This document shows, piece by piece, positions 35,731-46,300 of a stretch of 64,000 bases of DNA. The stretch is from JBEEOW01 sp041191405 (lineage in GTDB: Bacteria > Bacteroidota > Bacteroidia > Cytophagales > UBA9547), in assembly GCA_041191405.1 (NCBI GenBank), contig JBEEOW010000006.1, positions 62,001 to 126,000 on the forward strand, written 5' to 3'. The notes under the pieces are model-generated. The model saw only the letters and a list, made by a program, of their open reading frames with translations. It made no database searches and was not told where the DNA came from. The number at the start of each line of letters is the position of its first letter. The first letter of the stretch is position 1. The position numbers and the translations under genes are program-made.

Positions 35731-35757
35731 TAAATCACTAATTATAAAGTTAATTTT

Positions 35758-35787
35758 CAAATATAATTATTGCAATATAATTTTCAA
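35758..35787 (-). promoter_or_regulatory. Promoter of the SMI1/KNR4 gene (TTG-N19-TATATTTG)
   Basis: On the minus strand a TTG (35787-35785) is followed after 19 bases by TATATTTG (35765-35758), the Bacteroidota -33/-7 pattern. The start codon lies about 28 bases downstream. Confidence 0.65.
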
Positions 35788-35876
35788 AAAATGAATTTAA
35801 ATACTTTGTTGTTATATATTTTGAATTTCTCAAAATTATAGCTCATTTTTGATTAAATTAACATAAACTTATTTAC

Positions 35877-37004
35877 ATGATTCGTTATTTATTGAGTATT
35901 CTATCACTATTTATAGTTCATTCATGCTTGTTTGCTCAAAAGTTAAAACAAGTTAATGCTGATAATGAATTTATTGAATATACAGGTAGAATTGATTTTT
36001 CGGATAAAAAAAATCCACAGTTTGCTTATCCAGGGGTAAGTATCAAAGCAAGTTTTGAAGGTACTGAAATTGGATTTATTATCAATGACTTTGGCGAAGG
36101 AGATTCTGCTCACGCAAATGTATTTGAAGTAATAGTTGACGATTCATTACATCAAACAGTTTATTTAAAATCAGGTAAAAATAAAGTACTTTTTGAAAGT
36201 GTTATTGAAAATAAAAAACACACCATTGAATTATTTAAACGAACTGAAAGCTCAGTTGGTACGTGTTCATTTTCAGGTTTTTTAACTCAAAATGGAAGTT
36301 TGATTAGTCCTATAAAACTTAAACATAATAGAAAAATTGAATTTATAGGCGATTCGTGGACTTGTGGCTATGGCAATATGCGAGCTGATATGAAACCAAA
36401 ACAAGGATTTAACTCTCAAAACGAAAATAACTATTTAGCCTTTGGAGCAATTACCGCTCGAAACCTCAAAGCGCAATATGTTTGTATTGCCTATTCAGGT
36501 AGAGGAATGTATAGAAATAGTTCTGGCTATACACATGGAACTTTGCCTTTGATTTATGACCAAATTATTCCGGATAATGAGAAGTTGATTTGGAATCATC
36601 AAAGTTTTGAGCCTGATTTGACAGTTATTGATTTAGGAACAAATGATTTTTATCCAGAAGCTTGGGCCGAACCTTCGGCATTAGATTCAGCAAGTTATGT
36701 GTTAACTTATGTTGCTTTTGTAAAGAAAATTAAAGTGTTACACCCAAATACAAGTGTATTGTTATTATTTGGCAATTCAAAATCAGATAATTGGCCGGTA
36801 GGCAAAAAGCACTTAACTCGTTGGAGAAATTACATGAAAGCAGTTTTTGAAACATTACAAAATGAAGGACAAAAGTCCATTTTTTTATATGAATTAGCTG
36901 TTCAAAAAGCACCTTATGGCGAAGATTGGCATCCTTCACTACATACCCATAAATCAGTTGCCAATGAACTAACTTTATATATTGCAAAGGTTTTAAATTG
37001 GTAA
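35877..37004 (+). CDS. SGNH/GDSL esterase, carbohydrate esterase family 2-like
   Basis: 375 residues with a signal peptide (ending CLFAQ). An N-terminal jelly-roll domain (about 25-145) precedes the SGNH domain: block I IEFIGDSWTCGYGN with nucleophile Ser160, block III VIDLGTNDFYPE with Asn, and block V GEDWHPSLHTH with Asp350 and His352. This two-domain order is that of CE2 (Axe2-like) acetyl esterases acting on polysaccharides outside the cytoplasm. It is alone, with no polysaccharide-utilisation genes next to it. Confidence 0.9.
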   Translation: MIRYLLSILSLFIVHSCLFAQKLKQVNADNEFIEYTGRIDFSDKKNPQFAYPGVSIKASFEGTEIGFIINDFGEGDSAHANVFEVIVDDSLHQTVYLKSGKNKVLFESVIENKKHTIELFKRTESSVGTCSFSGFLTQNGSLISPIKLKHNRKIEFIGDSWTCGYGNMRADMKPKQGFNSQNENNYLAFGAITARNLKAQYVCIAYSGRGMYRNSSGYTHGTLPLIYDQIIPDNEKLIWNHQSFEPDLTVIDLGTNDFYPEAWAEPSALDSASYVLTYVAFVKKIKVLHPNTSVLLLFGNSKSDNWPVGKKHLTRWRNYMKAVFETLQNEGQKSIFLYELAVQKAPYGEDWHPSLHTHKSVANELTLYIAKVLNW

Positions 37005-37145
37005 TATTTTTGAGTTATGTTTAAATATTTTTATAAATTGAAAGGCTTGATTTTAAGTATATTTACTCAAATTTGTTACTTAATGTTTTTTAGCCAACTT
37101 TGATTAAAAGCATGCGTTTAAGTTTAACTTTATAAATTTAAATGT

Positions 37146-39827
37146 ATGAGTAAAAATTTACGTTTACTGCTATCATTGCTTCTAATTATTTTTGGTTCAG
37201 AAGCAGTAAGTCATTTTGGTACAAAATTATTTCCTCTAAATAATCAATATTTAGAAAGTGTTGCTGATGCATTCTCTATAATGATTTTGTCAGCTCCATT
37301 TTTTTATATAATCATTTCAAGAGAACGAAAAAGGTCTGATAAATATCAACAAGAAAGTCTTAAAAATTTTGAAATCTCAAAACAAGCACTAATTAATTTA
37401 GAACAATCTTCTATTTTACAAAAGGCAATATTAAATGGAACTAGTTATGGCATAATTGCAACCACACCTGATGGAACAATTACCTCTTTTAATCGTGGTG
37501 CAGAACAAATGCTTGGTTATAACGCTGATGAGTTGATAGATAAATTAAGTCCAGCTGTATTTCATGATTTAGATGAAGTGATAGCAAAGGCAGCATCACT
37601 TTCAGAAGAAATGAAAGTGGAAGTTACTCCAGGATTTACAGTTTTTGTATTGAAAGCAAGGTTATTCAATATTCCTGATACTAATACTTGGACTTATATA
37701 AAAAAAGATGGAACAAGAATTAAAGTAAATTTAACTGTAACTGCACTGCGAAATGAGTTGGAAGAAATTATTGGTTATCTAGGAGTTGCAGAAGATATTA
37801 CAGAGAAGTTAATTAGAGAGAACGAAAAACATAAAGCTGCGGAACTGCAAAATGCCATTTTGAATGGAACCAAATATTCAATTATTTCTACAGCTTTAGA
37901 CGGAACCATTGTACTTTTTAACAAAGGTGCTGAAGAAATGCTAGGATATAAAGCTGAAGAAATGGTAAATATTCAATCTCCTGCTATTATTCATGATTTT
38001 AATGAAGTTGTTGCCAAAGCTAAGGTTTTATCCGAAGAGTTTGGTTATGAAATTGAACCAGGAATTGATGTTTTTCATTTAAAATCCAGATTAGGAATTG
38101 AAGATGTAAACGATTGGACTTATATAAGAAAAGATGGTTCACGATTAACAGTAAGTTTATCAATTACTACTCTAAAGGACTCAGAAGGAAATATCTATGG
38201 TTACTTAGGGATAGCTAAAGATGTTACTCTTGAAAATCAAGCCAAGCAAGAACTAATACATGCTAAAGAATTAGCAGAAGCTGCAAGTTTGGCAAAATCA
38301 GATTTCTTGGCAAATATGAGTCATGAAATACGCACACCTTTAAATGGTGTAATAGGGTTTAGTGATTTATTACTTAAAACCAAACTTAATGAATCGCAAC
38401 AACAGTATATGAATGTTGTTTTCCAATCAGCCAACTCACTGTTAGATATTATTAATGATATACTTGATTTTTCAAAAATTGAAGCTGGAAAATTAGAATT
38501 AGCCATTGAAAAAACTGATTTATTACAGCTTACTTCTCAAATTGGAGATGTTGTATCCTATCAAGTACAACAGAAAAAATTAGAAATGTTGCTTAATATT
38601 CCAGTTGATTTACCACGATTTATTTGGACCGATGCAATACGATTACGTCAGGTTTTAATCAATTTGTTAAGTAATTCAGTGAAATTTACCGAAAAAGGTG
38701 AAATTGAGCTTAAAATTGAAGTTTTAAATAAATCAAAATTTGAGGCTACTTATAGATTTTCAGTTAGAGACACAGGGCTGGGTATAGAGCCTCAAAACCT
38801 TGAGAAAATTTTTAAAGCTTTTGAACAGGAAGATACCTCAACCACTCGCAAATTTGGAGGTACTGGTTTGGGTTTAAGTATTGCAAACAAACTTTTAGCA
38901 TTAATGAACAGTACTTCATTACAAGTTAAAAGTGAAGTTGGTAAAGGAAGTGTATTTTATTTTGATATTATTTTTAAAACGGAGGATGGTGAGCCATTAA
39001 TTTATCAAAATATTGAAAAAATTAAAAAGGTATTGGTTGTTGATGATAATGAAAACAACAGAATTATAGTTCAAGAAATGTTGGCTTCAAAAAACATTGA
39101 AACTGAGCAAGCTGAAGATGGTTTAGAAGCCTTAATGAAACTTAAAAAAGGAAATATATATGATGTAATAATTATGGATTACCACATGCCTGATATGGAT
39201 GGCTTGGAAACTATAAAAAATATTAGAAATATTTCATCACTAAATGCAGATAACCAGCCAATTGTTTTATTATCAAGTTCATCAAACGATGAAAGTATTT
39301 TGGCAAAATGTAAAGAATTTGGTGTTCAACAACGCTTGGTAAAACCTGTAAAAATTCATCAATTATATGCTGCATTATCAAGTTTGAACGATATTCAAAC
39401 AGAGGAAACTGTAGATGAAAAGATTGACTTTGTTGAAGTAAAATCAACAGAAGTAGCTAAAGAACAAAAGATATTAATTGTTGACGATAATACCGTTAAT
39501 TTGTTACTTGCTCAAACAATTATTCAAAAAATATTACCCAATGCAAGTATAACAAAGGCTACAAATGGTAAGCAGGCTGTTGAATTATTTATGAATATAC
39601 ATCCTGATTTAGTATTTATGGATGTGCAAATGCCAGAATTGAATGGGTATGAGGCAGCTACAGCAATTCGCAAATTAGAAAATGCCACAAATGTTCCAAT
39701 TATTGCTTTAACAGCTGGTACTGTATTAGGTGAGAAAGAGAGATGTATAGAGGCGGGAATGAATGATTATTTAAGCAAACCATTCGTTAAAGAAGCTATT
39801 GAAAAAATGATAAATACTTATTTATAA
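37146..39827 (+). CDS. Membrane hybrid histidine kinase with two PAS and two receiver domains
   Basis: 893 residues. Two N-terminal membrane helices (about 5-20 and 40-58) are followed by two PAS domains that are near copies of each other (about 90-215 and 230-355; both start ILNGT.Y.II.T..DGTI). Next come HisKA with the phospho-accepting His393 in ANMSHEIRTPLNGV, HATPase_c (DTGLGIEP, GGTGLGLSIA), and receivers with Asp678 (IIMDYHMPDMDG) and Asp826 (VFMDVQMPELNG). The signal is unknown. Its catalytic and receiver half resembles the two large kinases at 43302 and 48856. A terminator follows. Confidence 0.93.
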   Translation: MSKNLRLLLSLLLIIFGSEAVSHFGTKLFPLNNQYLESVADAFSIMILSAPFFYIIISRERKRSDKYQQESLKNFEISKQALINLEQSSILQKAILNGTSYGIIATTPDGTITSFNRGAEQMLGYNADELIDKLSPAVFHDLDEVIAKAASLSEEMKVEVTPGFTVFVLKARLFNIPDTNTWTYIKKDGTRIKVNLTVTALRNELEEIIGYLGVAEDITEKLIRENEKHKAAELQNAILNGTKYSIISTALDGTIVLFNKGAEEMLGYKAEEMVNIQSPAIIHDFNEVVAKAKVLSEEFGYEIEPGIDVFHLKSRLGIEDVNDWTYIRKDGSRLTVSLSITTLKDSEGNIYGYLGIAKDVTLENQAKQELIHAKELAEAASLAKSDFLANMSHEIRTPLNGVIGFSDLLLKTKLNESQQQYMNVVFQSANSLLDIINDILDFSKIEAGKLELAIEKTDLLQLTSQIGDVVSYQVQQKKLEMLLNIPVDLPRFIWTDAIRLRQVLINLLSNSVKFTEKGEIELKIEVLNKSKFEATYRFSVRDTGLGIEPQNLEKIFKAFEQEDTSTTRKFGGTGLGLSIANKLLALMNSTSLQVKSEVGKGSVFYFDIIFKTEDGEPLIYQNIEKIKKVLVVDDNENNRIIVQEMLASKNIETEQAEDGLEALMKLKKGNIYDVIIMDYHMPDMDGLETIKNIRNISSLNADNQPIVLLSSSSNDESILAKCKEFGVQQRLVKPVKIHQLYAALSSLNDIQTEETVDEKIDFVEVKSTEVAKEQKILIVDDNTVNLLLAQTIIQKILPNASITKATNGKQAVELFMNIHPDLVFMDVQMPELNGYEAATAIRKLENATNVPIIALTAGTVLGEKERCIEAGMNDYLSKPFVKEAIEKMINTYL

Positions 39828-39860
39828 AAATAATAAATTCCTGATAATAAGTAGGTAATC

Positions 39861-39905
39861 AAAAAGAAGGGGCTTATCCAACTTTGGATAGCCCCTTCTT
39901 TTTTG
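39861..39905 (+). terminator. Rho-independent terminator after hybrid kinase
   Basis: AAGAAGGGGC plus TATCCA (39864-39880, one bulged T) pairs with TGGATAGCCCCTTCTT (39885-39900), followed by T4. It also lies at the 3' end of the convergent chemoreceptor gene. Confidence 0.85.
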
Positions 39906-40024
39906 GGAAAATTTAATACCTATTGAATTTATAAAATAGTGCATTGAAAACAAATACTTACTTAGTAAATGCCATTTTTCGCTGTAAATTTTGTTGTACT
40001 AACTTCAAATATAATTGGTATAAA

Positions 40025-42511
40025 TTATAATTTGAATTGAGATACACTACGTTTTAATTCAGTAGCTATGTTTGCTAAACTAGTTCCAGTACTTTCAATT
40101 TCAATCATTGAACTATTAAGTGTTTGTGCAGAACTAGCTATTTCTTGCGTTCCTGCTGATGTTTCTTCTGCTACAACAACGATTGTTTCAATATTTTTAA
40201 CAACAACACCGATTGATTTTTGTTGTTCAGTTGTTGACTCTAAAATATTTTTAGCCAATGATAATGTTTCGGTACTTGATTGGTTTATTCCTTTGAATAC
40301 CTCTTCGGCAGCTTTTGTGTCTTTTGTACCAGATTTAACACTGATTTTCATTTTGTCAATTGCTTTGTTTGCAATTTGAGTGTCTTTCATTACATCTTTT
40401 ACAACCTGTTCAATATTTTTAGCAGATTTTCTTGAATCTTCAGCAAGTTTTCTGATTTCTTCAGCAACAACAGCAAAGCCTCTACCAGCATCACCAGCTC
40501 TAGCAGCTTCAATAGCAGCATTTAATGCAAGTAAGTTAGTTTGTGCAGCAATGTTTGTGATAACAGATAAAGTACTTGATATTTCTTCTGAACGTTGAGT
40601 TAATATTTCAATAGAGTTGCCTGTATCATTAGCAGAAGCATTGATCTCATCCATGCTTTTTACAACATCCTCTATTATTTTTAATCCTTCTCTACAACCT
40701 TCAACTCCTTGTTCCGAAGCTTTATAAATATTTTCTGCTTTATCTCCCATTTCGTTCGAAGAGTCAAGTATTTTTTCAACTAATTTACTTGATTCATCTG
40801 TTTTTATGGCTTGATCTTGAACACCTTGGGCCATTTCGGCTATCGCAGATGCCACCTCAGTAGTGCTATGTTTCATTGATACAGATTTTTCCTGCATTTG
40901 CGAAGCAGCCGCTGCTACTGTATACGAGTTGGTTTCAATTGTTTTAAGAATTTTATTTAGGTTTTGGTTTGCTATGTTAAGCGCATCACCCATTTCCTTA
41001 ATATCGCCTTGTGCTTGTAAATTAAAGCTTTGTGTTAAATCACCTTTCGACATTCCGGTGATTATTTTGTTAATTTCTAATACAGGATTAGAAATATTTA
41101 TCATCAAATTATTTAATGCATCGGTAAGTTCCTTCCAAACTCCTTCTACATTACTTACTTTTAATCTTTCTCTTAATTGTCCTTGATTACCAGCTAAATC
41201 TACAACCCTGTTTACTTCAAGAAGTACTTCAACTAAAGTTATCTTTAAAGTTTCTAAATCATTAATTACAGCAACAATATCACCGTCGAGTTTTATACCT
41301 CTTGTTTCGATAGTTGCATTTAGGTTTCCTTTTCTTAATTGATTTATAAAATCGGAAGCTGCATTGAACCCTACTGTAAAAGTTGTAATATCTGTAGCAA
41401 GTTTAATTACTTTGGTTACTCTACCCATTTCATCAAAAACAGGGGCATAAGTAGCTTGAATCCAAAGTTCATAACCATCTTTTCTAATTCTTTTAAACCT
41501 TCCAGATGCTGTTTTGCCGTTTCTTAAATCATCCCAAAACTGTCTGTATTCAAATGATTGAGCATACGATGATTCAACAAACATTCTATGATGTTTACCT
41601 ACTATTTCATTTAAACTACTGTAACCTGTAGCGTTTAAAAAATTTTGATTTGCTTTTAGTATATTACCTTCAACGTCAAATTCAATCATAGCATACTGCG
41701 AATCAACAGCATTGAGTACAGCCTTTGATTCCCTTCTTTCTATTTCTGCTTCAGTAATATCATATCTAACACCTACATATTTATATGCTTTACCGTTTTC
41801 ATCGAAAACAGGAGTCATTACAGCATCTACATAGTAAGGGGAGCCATCTTTTTTCTTATTTTTTACAACGCCTCTAAAAGTTTTTCCAGCTTGAATTGTT
41901 TCCCAAAGTTCTTTAAATACGGCTTTATCCATATCTGCATGTCGAACAATATTATGTGGTTGTCCTACCACATCTTCTGGTCTCCATTGCGATACTTCCG
42001 TAAATTTCTCGTTGATATTTAAAATAGTACCTCTTAAATCGGTTTCAGAAATTAAAGAAGTAGTGTTCATAATTCTTAATCGAGCCTCGAGTTCTCTTTG
42101 GCTTTGTTCTGCTTCTTTTCTTGCTTTAACCAAATCGGTTATATTTCTTAAAAATGCTGTAAAAAGTTTCTCATTTTCATTAATAATAGTTTCGTTTAAT
42201 GAAAGTAAAACAGGTATTCTTTGTCCATCTTTCGTTAAAATTTCTACTTCTCTACTTTTTCCAATTATTTTTCGTTCACCAGTTCTATTGTAGTTATTTA
42301 CACCTTCTGTGTGTTTATGTCTGGCTTCAGGAGGTGCCATATCAAACATTGGTCGCCCTACTTGTTCGTAAGCTGAATATCCCCAAAGTAACTCTGCCGC
42401 AGGATTCATATATTGAATCACATTTGATTGGTCAATAACCACAACAGCATCAATATTTTCGCCTAATACTTCTCTAATTTTCTCTATTTCAGTAGCAACG
42501 TTCTTACTCAT
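40025..42511 (-). CDS. Soluble methyl-accepting chemotaxis-like protein with three PAS domains
   Basis: 828 residues from the ATG at 42511; the longer frame to 42577 adds 22 residues before a natural PAS N-cap and is rejected. No membrane helix is visible. Three PAS domains (about 10-125, 145-260, 265-385; VVVIDQSNVIQYMNPAAELLWGY, KKDGSPYYVDAVMTPVFDENG, WIQATYAPVFDEMG) lead into HAMP-like linker helices (about 395-520). The MCP signalling domain follows, with its hairpin tip IAAQTNLLALNAAIEAARAGDAGRGFAVVAEEIRKLAEDS read in parts (NLLALNAAIEAARAGDAG). It should control a CheA kinase, but no che gene is in the window. It is divergent from the BLUF gene. Confidence 0.92.
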   Translation of the reverse strand: MSKNVATEIEKIREVLGENIDAVVVIDQSNVIQYMNPAAELLWGYSAYEQVGRPMFDMAPPEARHKHTEGVNNYNRTGERKIIGKSREVEILTKDGQRIPVLLSLNETIINENEKLFTAFLRNITDLVKARKEAEQSQRELEARLRIMNTTSLISETDLRGTILNINEKFTEVSQWRPEDVVGQPHNIVRHADMDKAVFKELWETIQAGKTFRGVVKNKKKDGSPYYVDAVMTPVFDENGKAYKYVGVRYDITEAEIERRESKAVLNAVDSQYAMIEFDVEGNILKANQNFLNATGYSSLNEIVGKHHRMFVESSYAQSFEYRQFWDDLRNGKTASGRFKRIRKDGYELWIQATYAPVFDEMGRVTKVIKLATDITTFTVGFNAASDFINQLRKGNLNATIETRGIKLDGDIVAVINDLETLKITLVEVLLEVNRVVDLAGNQGQLRERLKVSNVEGVWKELTDALNNLMINISNPVLEINKIITGMSKGDLTQSFNLQAQGDIKEMGDALNIANQNLNKILKTIETNSYTVAAAASQMQEKSVSMKHSTTEVASAIAEMAQGVQDQAIKTDESSKLVEKILDSSNEMGDKAENIYKASEQGVEGCREGLKIIEDVVKSMDEINASANDTGNSIEILTQRSEEISSTLSVITNIAAQTNLLALNAAIEAARAGDAGRGFAVVAEEIRKLAEDSRKSAKNIEQVVKDVMKDTQIANKAIDKMKISVKSGTKDTKAAEEVFKGINQSSTETLSLAKNILESTTEQQKSIGVVVKNIETIVVVAEETSAGTQEIASSAQTLNSSMIEIESTGTSLANIATELKRSVSQFKL

Positions 42512-42839
42512 TTTTCTTCTATTTGGGTTTAAGAAATATATATTTTTATAATAATTATTTATCCAATTCCTAATCATAAAAAATTACTTAAATAGATAAT
42601 ATTGTCATTTAAGTAATTTGCAGTTCAAATAATGTAGAATATACATTTTAAATGTTTATGTTTTTCAAATTATAAACTAATGAATAATAAACACCTTAAT
42701 TTTATTATTTAAAATATTGCAAATCTACGATTACGTTTTTCTACGTGGTTCTATTTGTAAAGGTTTTGCTTATATAATTATTTGAAACATAATTAGTTTT
42801 TAAACGTAATCGAATACTATCACTTAAAATGGAAAAGTT
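42512..42839. promoter_or_regulatory. Divergent control region of the chemoreceptor and BLUF genes
   Basis: 328 bases without a gene. It holds an 11-bp perfect inverted repeat, CGATTACGTTT (42728-42738) and AAACGTAATCG (42802-42812), 63 bases apart. On the minus strand TAGATTTG (42727-42720), a TAnnTTTG box, directly abuts the left arm. No equally good box was found for the BLUF side. The dyad may bind a regulator acting on both genes. Confidence 0.5.
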
Positions 42840-43256
42840 ATGTTACATCAAATTATTTACGTAAGCAATAGATACTGTGAAAATACAGAAGTTGATAAGA
42901 TTTTAGAAGTTGCTCAAATCTACAATCGCAAACACAATATAACTGGTTTGCTTTTATTTACAGATACCAAGTTTATTCAAACGCTTGAAGGTGATAAGGA
43001 AGATATTACTACTTTGTATAATAAAATCGAAAAAGATACTCGACATAAATCATCAGTAATACTTGTAAATGATGTAATTAGAGAGCGTTCGTTTCCTAGT
43101 TGGCAAATGGCAAGTAAAAGGATTGGTTCTTCACAGGTGAATTATGTAAGTAATATTAACAGAGAGGAGATTGAAATTTTTGAAAGTGTTTTAAATGGTC
43201 AAAAAGAAAATGGATTATTAGTATTGGAAATTATGAAACGATTTTTTTATGTGTAA
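42840..43256 (+). CDS. BLUF-domain blue-light sensor
   Basis: 138 residues, essentially one BLUF domain plus a short C-terminal helix. All flavin-pocket residues have the PixD/AppA spacing: Tyr7 (IIYVS), Asn29 (five before ITGLLLF), Gln47 (FIQTLEG), Trp88 and Met90 (SWQM); RHKS after the D is also typical. BLUF proteins bind FAD and sense blue light by rearranging the hydrogen bonds of the conserved Gln. With no output domain of its own it must act on a partner. The next gene, a giant histidine kinase, starts 45 bases later and is the obvious candidate. Confidence 0.92.
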   Translation: MLHQIIYVSNRYCENTEVDKILEVAQIYNRKHNITGLLLFTDTKFIQTLEGDKEDITTLYNKIEKDTRHKSSVILVNDVIRERSFPSWQMASKRIGSSQVNYVSNINREEIEIFESVLNGQKENGLLVLEIMKRFFYV

Positions 43257-43301
43257 ACTGTAATTCAATACAAGCTTAAAAAAAATAAATTCTTTTTGAT
43301 T

Positions 43302-46300
43302 ATGAAACCAATAAACGAAACCGAAAGATTAGCAGCATTAAAAAGCTACAAAGTTTTAGATACTTTACCCGAAGAGCAATTTGATAGATTAACTGAATTG
43401 GCTTCGGTAATTTGTGGAGTTCCTATTACTTTGGTTAGTTTAATTGACGCTGATAGGCAGTGGTTTAAATCGGCTGTTGGTTTAGATGCACCTGAAACAC
43501 CAAGAGATATTTCTTTTTGTCAGTTTGCAATTTTAGGTGATGAAGTTTTTACAGTTGAAAATGCGCTTGAAGATGAAAGATTTAAAAATAATCCTTTGGT
43601 TACAGGAGCACCTGATATACGTTTTTATGCTGGAGCTCCTTTAATTGATTCTAATGGTTTTGCACTTGGTACATTGTGTGTAATTGATAGAGTACCACGC
43701 AAATTAGAACATAATCAACAACGAGCTTTAGAAATTTTGGCTAAAGAGGTTGTGTCTCAATTAGAACTTAGAAAACAAAAAAATGATAAAGAACAATATG
43801 AAAGTTTATTTAATCTTTCGTTAGATTTAGTTTGTATTGCGAATACTGATGGTTTTTTTAAACAATTAAATCCAGCATTTACCACTATTTTAGGATGGTC
43901 TCAAGAAGAATTATTAGGTAAACCTTTTGCCGAATACATTCATCCTGATGATTTAAATTCAACTTATGAAATTGTAGCAGAACTAGCTAAAGGAGTTCAA
44001 TTAGTAAATTTTGTAAATAGATATAGGACAAAGTTAGGTGACTACAAAACAATTAACTGGATGGCAAACCCAGATGTTGTAACAGGTGATTTATATGCAA
44101 TTGGAAGAGATGTTACTGAAAGTAATAAGTTAAATGAACAAATTACTAATGCCCAAAAAAGTTTGGAAGAAGCACAATCAATTTCAAAAGTTGGTAGTTG
44201 GGAATTTGATTTAGAAACAAATTTTTTAACATGGTCACAGGAACATTACAATATTTTTGAAATAGAATCCCCTCAGTCGCAGGAGAATTTATATAACTTG
44301 TACCGAAGTAAAATTCATCATGACGATATTGCTGCTCTTGATAAGGCAGTGAAAGAAGCAGTTGAGTTAGGTAAAGATTTTACTTATGAACATAGGTGCG
44401 TTTTAGATAATGGTAAAAGGGTGAAATATGTAATTGGAATAGGAAAAGTTATTCTAAACCAAGCAGGTAAGCCAGTTTTGCTAAAAGGTACAATTCAAGA
44501 TATTACTGAACGTAAACTATCAGAAACTAAAGCTCAATATATTGAAGATAGATGGAAGTTTGCAATTGAAGGTAATGGGGATGGATTGTGGGATTGGGAT
44601 ATTAGAACTAATACAGTTTATTATTCCGACCAATGGAAACGCATGATTGGCTATGAGCCTCATGAAATTGAGGACACTTTAGATACATGGAGCTCTCGTA
44701 TCCATCCTGATGATATAGCCGAAGCATATCACCAAATTGATTTGCATTTAAAGAACGAAATTCCATTATATAGCCATGAACAAAGAATAAGATGTAAAGA
44801 TGGTTCATATAAATGGGTATTAGATAGAGGTAGAGTAATTGAGTGGGACCAAAATGGGAAACCTGTAAGAATGGTTGGTACCAATAATGATTTAACTCAA
44901 CGTAAAAAATACGAAAATACCATTCTTGAAAAACAAAAAAGTTTAAATGATGCCCAAAAAATATCCAAAACAGGAAGTTGGGAATTTGATTTGATAACTA
45001 ATGAAATAATTTGGTCAGAAGAAACATACAATATCTACGAAATATCTAAAAATGCTACAGGAGAAGAACTTTTTAATTCATACAAAGCATCTTTTAAAAA
45101 TGAGGAATTTGCAATTAATCAAAAATTAGTTGCAGAATGTATTCAAAATAAAACACCTTTTGAATCAGAACGATTTGTATATTTTGACAATGGAGCACGT
45201 AGAAAATATTTACTAGGGAAAGGTGAACCTATTTGTAATGAAAATGGTGAAGTTGTTGCTTTAAGAGGGACTATTCAAGATATTACTGATAGAAAAAATC
45301 TTGAATTAGAAAATGAGAAAACAAATAATCGATTACTTGAAGCTCAAAAAATATCAAAACTTGGCAGTTGGGAATTTGATGTAAACACGTATGATACAAT
45401 TTGGTCGCCTGTACTTGTAGATATTTTTGAGATAGAAGAAACTGAAAACCCAAACAACTATTACAATAGATACAGAGAAACATTTGATGAAGTAGAGTTA
45501 GCTAATTTTGATACCCAACTTAATTTATGCCTTACTGAAGGTATTCCATATAAAGTGGAGCATAAATCATATTTTGATAACAAAACAAGGTTTAAATACA
45601 TTGTAACAAATGGTTTTTTGGTATACGATGAATTTGGTAAACCAAAATACTTATATGGCACCACACAGGATATCACTGAACAAAAATTACTTGAACTTGA
45701 CATTCTTAAAAAACAAGAGCAATTAAATGAAGCACAGGCAATTGCGCAAATAGGAAGTTTTGACTTCAATTTGCAAACGCAAGAATTGTATTGGTCACAT
45801 GAATTACACAATATATTTGAAATTTCTCTTGACACTCCAAAAGATAAAATTTATGAATTGTATCTTTCTCGATTTAAAGCTGAAGATATTGAAAGGCTTA
45901 ATGGTTTAATCGCTAATGCATTAGCTAATAAATCGGATTACGAAATTGAACATCCAATTTTTATAGGAGATACAACAAAATATATTTATGGCAAAGCCAA
46001 AATCATTAGTGATGTAAACGGCAACCCTACTAATATTAGAGGGATTGCACAAAATATCACTGACAGAAAACTAGCGGATGAAAAATTACGAATCAATGAG
46101 GAAAGATGGCAATTTGCTATTGAAGGTAGTGGGGATGGAATTTGGGAATGGAATCCTGCAGAGAAAAAGACTTTTTATTCAAAACGTTGGTTAGAAATGT
46201 TAGGCTTTTCTCCTGATGATTTTACTGATAGTGATTCAGAATGGAGTTCACGTTTACATCCTGACGATATAGAAAGAACATTTGCAGAAATATCTCTAAA

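Noticed and set aside
40068..42438. Plus-strand ORFs opposite the chemoreceptor gene
   Set aside because: Antisense to a clearly conserved PAS/MCP gene; Ser/Phe/Ile-rich translations typical of reversed AT-rich coding frames.
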